The notes below the pieces were generated by a model that worked only from the letters and a program-made list of their open reading frames with translations, was not told the DNA's origin and did not search any database. This document shows, in pieces, positions 1 through 5,765 of a stretch of DNA of 16,763 nt. Made by a program: the position numbers and the translations under genes. The stretch comes from CAMYKD01 sp041617155 (GTDB taxonomy: Bacteria > Pseudomonadota > Alphaproteobacteria > Kiloniellales > JAKSDN01), in contig JBFJPL010000084.1 of NCBI GenBank assembly GCA_041617155.1, positions 1-16,763 on the forward strand, given 5' to 3'. Each line of letters starts with the position of its first letter. Position 1 is the first letter of the stretch.

Positions 1-290
1 AAGCGGGCCCGGCGAAGACCGCCGAGGCGGTGATCGAGAAGCTGGGCTGCGCCGGCTGCCATGATCTTCAGGACTCCGGCGCCGATGCCGGCCCGCAGCT
101 CGCCGGCATCACGGCACGGATGGACAGGGCGGCACTCCGACGGGCGATTCTCGATCCCAACGCCGAGATCGCCGAGGGCTTCGAGGCCGACCTCATGCCG
201 AAAGACTATGGCGAGCAGATGCGGGTCAGCGAGCTGGAGCTCCTGGTCGATTACCTCGTGGCGCTGGCCAAACCGGATTCGAGCCAATGA
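1..290 (+). CDS. C-terminal part of a c-type cytochrome (5' end outside window)
   Basis: The reading frame is open from the left edge (first full codon at 3) to TGA at 288-290, so only the last 96 or so residues are present. They form one mono-haem cytochrome c domain. A CAGCH haem-attachment motif follows an EKLG stretch. About 60 residues later comes LMPKDYGEQM, where the Met is the expected distal haem ligand. The closing helix (ELELLVDYLVALAK) is typical of class I cytochrome c. The missing N-terminal part could be a signal peptide, a membrane anchor or another domain, for example a cytochrome b or oxidase-subunit-II fusion; the window cannot decide. The stop overlaps the next start (ATGA, 287-290), implying translational coupling with the multihaem membrane protein and a shared role in periplasmic electron transfer. 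Confidence 0.9.
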   Translation, partial: AGPAKTAEAVIEKLGCAGCHDLQDSGADAGPQLAGITARMDRAALRRAILDPNAEIAEGFEADLMPKDYGEQMRVSELELLVDYLVALAKPDSSQ

Positions 291-2611
291 CCCGCATCGT
301 CACGCATCCCCTGACCTTGGTGGTCCTGACGGTGGGCGGGCTCTTCGTCCTGTTCGCCTATTTCGTCGACCCGCCGATGCCCAAGTCGCTGCTGATCCAG
401 TTCATGATTTTCAGCGTCATCGGCGTTCTGATGGTGGCGACCTTCGATGACGCCACCTGCCGGCGCCTGTTCGAGCCGGTTACGGCGCTGCTCGGTGCGC
501 CGGGGCTCAGGCTGTGGCGCATGGTTGCCCTCGCCGCCTGTGTTTTGGGCAGCGCGGCGCTGGCCTATGCCTGGGCCAGTCCCGACCTCGAAGCGCCCGT
601 CGAACTGCGCAGCGTGCATCCCGCCCCGCCCTCGAGTTTGCAGGTCTACGGTCGCAGCTACGACCTGGTGCAGCTGGAGAATCCGCTGCGTCTATCGGCG
701 CCCAAGGGCAGCAAGGCCTACCGCGAGATCGTCGGACAAGGCCGCGAGCTTTATTACGAGAACTGTTTCTTCTGTCACGGCGACCACCTCGCGGGTCGGG
801 GCCATCTTGCCGCCGGCTTCAACCCGCGCCCGGCCAATTTCCAGGACGTCGGCACGATCGCACAGCTGCAGGAATCCTACCTGTTCTGGCGGATCACCAC
901 GGGCGCCCCGGGCCTGCCGCGCGAGGGCGCGCCCTGGGCCTCGGCCATGCCCGTCTGGCACGAGATGCTGGAGGAGGAGGAGGTCTGGAAGATCATCACC
1001 TTCCTCTACGACTACACCGGCCACGAGCCGCGCTCCTGGAAGCTCGAGGAAGCCGGGGTCCCGGCGACCGCCGAGGCCGGCGAGGACGCCGTGCAGGCGG
1101 AACAAGGCGCCGACCGCGCGGCGGTCGAGCGGCTCTACCTGACGCGCTGCGCCCAGTGTCACGGCGAGGAGGGCGCTGGCGACGGCCCGGCCGCGGACTT
1201 CCTTTACCCCAGGCCGCGCGACTTCACGCTGGGCGTCTTCAAGTACAAGACGAGCCATGCCGACTCCGAGTTTCCTTACGACCGGGACTTGCGTAAGACG
1301 ATCCGCGAGGGCTTGCCCGGCACCTCCATGCCGGCCTGGGGCGAGATACTCACCGAACCTCAGATCGACAGCCTGATCGGCCTGATCAGGGAGTTCGGCG
1401 AATGGGCGGAGGAGAGCGACGAGGATCTCGGGACCGAGCCGATCGAGCTGGGCGAGCGCGTCGAGACCACACCCGAGTCGATCACCCGCGGAGCCGAGGT
1501 CTTCAAGAAAGCCTGCGTCCAATGCCACGGCGAGAAAGGACGCGGCAACATCACCTCGGGCAAGAAGCTCAAGGACGACTGGGGCGACCGGATCTGGCCG
1601 CGCAATTTGACGCGTCCGGAAACCTGGCGCTGGACCAAGGATTCCAAGGACATCTTCCAGCGAATCAGCGCCGGCATCCGGGGCACGCCGATGCCCGAAC
1701 ACACCACCACCATGCCGATCGAGGACCGCTGGCACGTCGCCGACTTTGCCATGACCTTGAGAGAGGGGGCGGTGCCACTATCCACCGGCGAAACGGTGCT
1801 GCGCGGCGTGCGGGTCGAGGGCGCCTTGCCGGACGATCCCGACGATCCGGCGTGGCAGCAAGCGCGGCCGATCACCTTCCCGCTGGTGCCCAACGTCATC
1901 AAGGAACCGCGGCTGTTCCACTCGCTGAACGACACCGTAACGGTGCGGGTGCTGTTCAACGACGAAGCGTTGGCGTTGCGCCTTGATGTCGACGACCGCA
2001 CGCTGTCGGTGCCCGGGCACGAAGAGGAACTGCGCTATCGGCACCGGGAGATTGAACCGACGCCCGATGCCGTGGCGGTTCAGCTCCCGGCCCGGATCCC
2101 GACCACGAGCCAAAAGCCCTGGTTCCGGCATGGCGACCCCTCGAATCCCGTCAATGTCTGGTATTGGCATGGGCCCAGCCTCGAGCCTGCGGCCGCCGGG
2201 CGGGTCATGCTGCTGGATGCGTCGGGACCGGACAAGGCGCCGGCGCGGCGTGAGGACCCGACCGGCCTCGCCGGCGCGGGCCGGTGGCAGGATGGGCAGT
2301 GGCGTGTCGTGCTGTCACGCTCGCTCGCGAGCGAAGATGCTCGTGACCTCCAGTTCGAAACGGGCCGCTACATCCCGATCGCCTTTGCCAATTGGGACGG
2401 CTGGGCGGGACAGAGCCGCGGCCGGCACACGTTGACCAGTTGGTACTGGCTTTTGCTCGAGCCCGAGGAACGACCTCTTGTGGTCTATGGCACAACGCTG
2501 GCAAGCGGTTTGGCCGTCGGCTTGCTCTTCCTCGCCGTCGCACGACGGCAGCGTCGCCGTTTCCTAGGGGACGGAGAACCTGATGAACCCGGACCGGACA
2601 ATGGGATTTGA
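287..2611 (+). CDS. Membrane-anchored tri-haem cytochrome c fused to an ethylbenzene-dehydrogenase-gamma-like (haem b) domain
   Basis: This 774-residue protein appears to be an electron-transfer subunit. Three hydrophobic segments lie near residues 8-27, 34-51 and 76-98, and one near 733-752. Between them are three haem c sites: CFFCH at 160, CAQCH at 288 and CVQCH at 410. Each is followed by a Met-containing segment (SAMPVWHEM, TSMPAWGEI, TPMPEH) that could give the sixth ligand. Residues of about 500-730 resemble the haem-b-binding gamma subunit of ethylbenzene dehydrogenase, selenate and chlorate reductases; the IPIAFANWDGW...SWYWL signature is visible. The gamma family normally works beside a DMSO-reductase-family molybdoenzyme, which fits the AioA/IdrA-like gene downstream. 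A role in passing electrons between quinol or cytochrome bc and the periplasmic enzyme is inference. The start is fixed by the ATGA overlap with the upstream gene. Confidence 0.9.
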   Translation: MTRIVTHPLTLVVLTVGGLFVLFAYFVDPPMPKSLLIQFMIFSVIGVLMVATFDDATCRRLFEPVTALLGAPGLRLWRMVALAACVLGSAALAYAWASPDLEAPVELRSVHPAPPSSLQVYGRSYDLVQLENPLRLSAPKGSKAYREIVGQGRELYYENCFFCHGDHLAGRGHLAAGFNPRPANFQDVGTIAQLQESYLFWRITTGAPGLPREGAPWASAMPVWHEMLEEEEVWKIITFLYDYTGHEPRSWKLEEAGVPATAEAGEDAVQAEQGADRAAVERLYLTRCAQCHGEEGAGDGPAADFLYPRPRDFTLGVFKYKTSHADSEFPYDRDLRKTIREGLPGTSMPAWGEILTEPQIDSLIGLIREFGEWAEESDEDLGTEPIELGERVETTPESITRGAEVFKKACVQCHGEKGRGNITSGKKLKDDWGDRIWPRNLTRPETWRWTKDSKDIFQRISAGIRGTPMPEHTTTMPIEDRWHVADFAMTLREGAVPLSTGETVLRGVRVEGALPDDPDDPAWQQARPITFPLVPNVIKEPRLFHSLNDTVTVRVLFNDEALALRLDVDDRTLSVPGHEEELRYRHREIEPTPDAVAVQLPARIPTTSQKPWFRHGDPSNPVNVWYWHGPSLEPAAAGRVMLLDASGPDKAPARREDPTGLAGAGRWQDGQWRVVLSRSLASEDARDLQFETGRYIPIAFANWDGWAGQSRGRHTLTSWYWLLLEPEERPLVVYGTTLASGLAVGLLFLAVARRQRRRFLGDGEPDEPGPDNGI

Positions 2612-2621
2612 TCTATGTCAA
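2608..2621 (+). promoter_or_regulatory. FNR/FixK-type binding site upstream of the idr-like operon
   Basis: The 14 bases TTGATCTATGTCAA match the FixK/FnrL consensus TTGA(T/C)-N4-(G/A)TCAA fully and the stricter FNR consensus TTGAT-N4-ATCAA with one mismatch. The box overlaps the TGA stop of the tri-haem protein and lies about 245 bases before the first di-haem gene. It is the only such box found by eye in the intergenic regions. FNR/FixK proteins activate genes under low oxygen, so this suggests anaerobic or microoxic induction of the molybdoenzyme operon. Regulator identity and function are inferred. Confidence 0.6.
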
Positions 2622-2658
2622 AGCGGAGGCCAGGCGCTGCCCATAGTCTCGCTTTGAC
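2617..2658. repeat. 9-base inverted repeat in the intergenic region
   Basis: GTCAAAGCG at 2617-2625 is repeated in reverse complement as CGCTTTGAC at 2650-2658, separated by 24 bases. The left arm shares its first five bases with the right half of the FNR/FixK-like box. It could be an operator for a second regulator, a duplicated half-site, or a hairpin in read-through RNA. No T-run follows, so it is not an intrinsic terminator. The rest of the 254-base gap (2612-2865) shows no convincing gene; a 65-codon frame at 2615-2812 has no recognisable content. Confidence 0.45.
2644..2656 (+). promoter_or_regulatory. Candidate -10 element and start point of a class II FNR-type promoter
   Basis: If the box centred at 2614.5 acts at the usual -41.5 position, transcription would begin at 2656 and the -10 hexamer would occupy 2644-2649. 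That hexamer reads TAGTCT, keeping the three most conserved bases of TATAAT (T1, A2, T6). The spacing agreement is suggestive, but a 3/6 match is weak. The leader would be about 210 bases long. Confidence 0.3.
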
Positions 2659-2865
2659 GGACCGAAGATTCGCCGGGGGAACGTTATGCGGGCGGGGAAG
2701 GCCGGAAATGGGCGGAACAGGCGACCTAAGCGCTTCGCGGTGCGTCTTTGTCGGAAATTTGAGGATTCCAAGAACTGGCGCTGAGCCGGAGCGGATGGGC
2801 GATCGGGCGTGATCGGGCACCGTCTCCAGCGGAAGCGAGAGTGAACAAACCGGAGGGATCGGTTC

Positions 2866-3990
2866 ATGGCTATCAGACAACGCGCACTGTCTCTCAAGGG
2901 TCTCGCCCTCGCGGCGATAGTGGGCGCGGGCGTGCTTGCCATGCTTGGCCCGAGCTGGGCGGCCGAGGAGTTCGGAAAGGTTCCGGCGCTTAAAGCGAAA
3001 GCGGCGGCAGCCGAACTGGGCAAGCGGCTGTTCTTCGACAAGCGGCTGTCCGGCGACGCCGCGCTGAGTTGTGCCTCTTGCCACGTCCCCGAGAAAGGCT
3101 TTTCGGACGGCCTGGCCTTGTCCGAGGCCTATCCCGGGTCGAAGGGCTTCCGCAACACTCCGACATTGATCAACAGCGCGCACAAGGCCGCGTGGTTTCA
3201 CGACGGACGGCTCGGAACGAATCTGAACGACGTGACCCGCGAGATGATCACCGAGACCTACCTGATGAACATGGACATGCGCTTGATGCAGGAGCGCCTG
3301 AAGCAGGACCCCGTCTATGTCGACCTGTTCAAGAAGGCCGGTTACGGCGAGCCGAGCAACGGTGGGGTGCGCAATGCGATCCCCGAATATCTGAAGACGC
3401 TCGTCTCGCGCGGCGCGCCGTTCGACGAGGGCAAGATGTCCGAGTCTGCCAAGCGTGGGTTCGCGCTGTTCAAGGGCAAGGCCGGCTGCGCTCAGTGCCA
3501 CGGCGGTCCGCGTTTCACGGACGACAAGCCGCACAACCTGGGCGTCCCCGAGAACACGAAGATCTTCGTCGATCCGCTGCGTCACGTGACCTTCGTCACC
3601 TTTGCCAAGTTCATGGGCGTCAAGAACTACATGAACATCCGTCGGGACGTCGGCGCCCATGTCCGCACGCACAAGGCGGACGGCTCGGATGTCGGCACGT
3701 TCATGACACCGACGTTGCGCGAACTGAACTACACGTCGCCCTACATGCACAACGGCGTGATCCAAACGCTCGCGGACGTGGTGGCGTTCTACAACAATGG
3801 CGGCGGCAGCGATCCCAACAAGGACGCGGCCCTGAAGCCGCTCGGCCTCACGACGCAGGAACAGATCGATTTGGTCGCCTTTCTCGAGGCCCTCTCGGGC
3901 GAAGCGCTGACCGGGCCTGACTTCGTCTGGCAGGACAAAATTCCAACCGAATACGAGCCTATCGAGAATTGGCTCGAGACCAGTAACTAG
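2866..3990 (+). CDS. Secreted di-haem cytochrome c peroxidase/MauG-family protein (IdrP-like), first copy
   Basis: This 374-residue periplasmic protein opens with a Sec signal peptide (cleavage probably after SWA near residue 32). Two haem c sites follow, CASCH at 69 and CAQCH at 208, giving the two-domain layout of bacterial di-haem peroxidases. The C-terminal haem region carries the family signature TPTLRELNYTSPYMHNG (Met at 294). The usual FWDGR motif of the first domain is altered to WFHDGR (110-115), with His112 where the inter-haem Trp normally lies. In iodate-respiring bacteria two such proteins, IdrP1 and IdrP2, accompany IdrAB and are proposed to remove H2O2; the same role is inferred here. 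GGAGGG at 2852-2857 is a good ribosome site for the ATG at 2866. It is the first gene downstream of the FNR/FixK-like promoter and lies 10 bases before the second copy. MauG itself is less likely, because no methylamine dehydrogenase genes are present. Confidence 0.92.
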   Translation: MAIRQRALSLKGLALAAIVGAGVLAMLGPSWAAEEFGKVPALKAKAAAAELGKRLFFDKRLSGDAALSCASCHVPEKGFSDGLALSEAYPGSKGFRNTPTLINSAHKAAWFHDGRLGTNLNDVTREMITETYLMNMDMRLMQERLKQDPVYVDLFKKAGYGEPSNGGVRNAIPEYLKTLVSRGAPFDEGKMSESAKRGFALFKGKAGCAQCHGGPRFTDDKPHNLGVPENTKIFVDPLRHVTFVTFAKFMGVKNYMNIRRDVGAHVRTHKADGSDVGTFMTPTLRELNYTSPYMHNGVIQTLADVVAFYNNGGGSDPNKDAALKPLGLTTQEQIDLVAFLEALSGEALTGPDFVWQDKIPTEYEPIENWLETSN

Positions 3991-4000
3991 GAGCGGTGCC

Positions 4001-5140
4001 ATGGAGATCGGCAGGAAGACCACGTTTGTTATCGCCGCCTCGACGATCGGTCTAGCCCTTCTGGCCTCGGCCGCGCGGGCCGAGATGAAGCCGCCGGCCC
4101 TGGCCGCCCTCGGCCCGCCGCCGGTCCCGGCCGACAATCCGCAGACGCCGGAGAAGATCGAACTGGGCAAGATGCTGTTCTTCGACCCGCGCCTCGGCGG
4201 CGACGCGTCGACAGCTTGCTCATCCTGTCACGAGCAGGCGCAGGGCTGGGGCTTTTCCGATGATCTCTCGCGCGGCTACCCGGCGACGGTCCACTGGCGC
4301 AACAGCCAGACCGTGGTCAACTCCGCCTACCTGGGCAAGCTGTTCTGGGCGGGGGCGGCGAAGTCGCTGGAGAATCAGGCGCCCTCCGCGGCCAGGGGCG
4401 CGGTCGCCGGCAACGGCGAGAACGATATGATGGAGGCCCGGCTCGCCTTTATTCCCGAGTACCGCAAGCGGTTCAAGCAGGTTTTCGGCGATGAATGGCC
4501 AAGGATCTCCCAGGCCTGGGCGGCTATCGCGGCCTTCGAGCGGACCTTGATCCACAACGATACGCCCTTCGACAAGTACATGCGGGGCGACGAGAATGCG
4601 CTCGACGATCAGCAAAAGCGCGGCCTCGAACTGTTCCAAGGCAAGGCCAAGTGCGTGACCTGCCACAACGGCGCGCTGCTGACCGATGAGAAGTACTACA
4701 ACATCGGCGTTCCACGGGCGCCGCGCTGGGAGGAGGACGGGCTCGCCCAGGTGACCTTCCGCTTCGAGCAGTATGCCAAGGGCGCCACGGAGAAGATGTA
4801 CCGCACGATCAAGGACGACGCGGGACTCTACTATCGGACCAAAGAGCAACGGGACATGGGCAAGTTCCGCACGGCACCACTCAGGTACACGCTCTACACT
4901 GCGCCTTACATGCACAACGGCGCGCTGTGGGACCTGCGCGAGGTGGTCGAGTTTTACAACGCGGGCGGTGGCGAGAACGAGTTCGCCACGAACAAGAGCA
5001 AGCTCATCGAGCCGCTTGGCCTGTCGGACCAGGAGATCGAAGACCTTGTTGCCTTTCTGAGCTCCCTGAGCGGCCCCGAAATCGAGATCGAGCAGCCCAC
5101 ACTGCCTGACTACGCGCCGCTCCCGGCAACCACGAACTGA
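4001..5140 (+). CDS. Secreted di-haem cytochrome c peroxidase/MauG-family protein (IdrP-like), second copy
   Basis: This 379-residue paralogue of the preceding protein has a signal peptide ending at SAARA near residue 27. Its haem c sites are CSSCH at 73 and CVTCH at 218, and the C-terminal signature TAPYMHNG has Met at 304. The first-domain motif reads FWAGAA (115-120) instead of FWDGRA. The Trp is therefore kept, but Asp and Arg are replaced by Ala, a different departure from the canonical peroxidase pocket than in the first copy. A SLENQA segment follows, close to the SLEEQA of peroxidases that holds acid/base residues, so this copy looks the more peroxidase-like. The ribosome site AGGAGCGG overlaps the upstream stop codon, and the Rieske gene starts 10 bases downstream, indicating one operon. 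It is the likely counterpart of IdrP1 or IdrP2; which one cannot be decided by eye. Confidence 0.92.
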   Translation: MEIGRKTTFVIAASTIGLALLASAARAEMKPPALAALGPPPVPADNPQTPEKIELGKMLFFDPRLGGDASTACSSCHEQAQGWGFSDDLSRGYPATVHWRNSQTVVNSAYLGKLFWAGAAKSLENQAPSAARGAVAGNGENDMMEARLAFIPEYRKRFKQVFGDEWPRISQAWAAIAAFERTLIHNDTPFDKYMRGDENALDDQQKRGLELFQGKAKCVTCHNGALLTDEKYYNIGVPRAPRWEEDGLAQVTFRFEQYAKGATEKMYRTIKDDAGLYYRTKEQRDMGKFRTAPLRYTLYTAPYMHNGALWDLREVVEFYNAGGGENEFATNKSKLIEPLGLSDQEIEDLVAFLSSLSGPEIEIEQPTLPDYAPLPATTN

Positions 5141-5150
5141 GGAAGACGAC

Positions 5151-5753
5151 ATGAAACCGCAGACCGAAGGATCCGCGACCGCAACCGACGGAGAGATCCA
5201 GGCAGAGAGCGGCCCGGCCGACGAGCAGCGCGGCAAATGCCTGATGTCGCGCCGCAATTTCTTGCTGACGGCGGGTCTGACCACCTTCACCGTGATGGTG
5301 ACGCTCAACGCCGGCACGCCGCGCGCGCAGCAGGTGCCGGCCGCCGTTGCGACGTATCCGCGCAAGCTGATCGCCAAACTGAGCCAGCTCAAGGTCGATA
5401 ATCCGGTCGATTTCGCCTACCCTGATGAAGGCGCCTATTCCGAGTCCATGGTGGTCAAGATGGGCGTGCCGGCCGGTGGTGGGATCGGGCCGCAAAGCGA
5501 TGTGGTCGCCTTCAACTACACCTGCACGCACCAAGGCGGCCCGTTGTCGGGAACCTACCAGGCTGCGGACAAGGCGCTGGGTCCCTGCCCCCTGCATCTT
5601 TCGACCTACGACCTGACGCGCCACGGGATACTGATTTCCGGCCAGGCCTATCAGAGCCTTCCGCAGGTGCTACTCGAGCTGGAAGGCGATGACATCTATG
5701 CCGTTGGCATCTTTGGCCTGGTTTATGGCCGTTTCGACAACCTGCAAGGCTAG
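5151..5753 (+). CDS. idrB: Tat-exported Rieske [2Fe-2S] small subunit, IdrB/AioB family
   Basis: This 200-residue protein begins with a hydrophilic stretch, then a twin-arginine signal (SRRNFLL, Arg34-Arg35) and a hydrophobic segment ending near RAQ, so it should be exported folded through Tat. The Rieske ligands are C125-x-H127 (CTHQGG) and C146-x2-H149 (CPLH). The two extra Cys that form the cluster-bridging disulfide in bc1-type Rieske proteins are absent (Gly and Leu at those positions), as in some AioB proteins. In the AioAB/IdrAB family this subunit passes electrons between a periplasmic carrier and the catalytic subunit, and supplies the Tat signal for both. The next gene encodes that catalytic subunit without a signal peptide. 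The start could instead be the internal Met32, but a GAGGA site lies just before 5151. The choice of idrB over aioB rests on the two di-haem neighbours. Confidence 0.87.
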   Translation: MKPQTEGSATATDGEIQAESGPADEQRGKCLMSRRNFLLTAGLTTFTVMVTLNAGTPRAQQVPAAVATYPRKLIAKLSQLKVDNPVDFAYPDEGAYSESMVVKMGVPAGGGIGPQSDVVAFNYTCTHQGGPLSGTYQAADKALGPCPLHLSTYDLTRHGILISGQAYQSLPQVLLELEGDDIYAVGIFGLVYGRFDNLQG

Positions 5754-5765
5754 GAGAACGGGACT

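Noticed and set aside
2485..4170. 561-codon open frame on the minus strand
   Set aside because: It lies opposite the two clear di-haem genes; high third-position G+C keeps the antisense frame open. No domain, signal peptide or ribosome site supports it.
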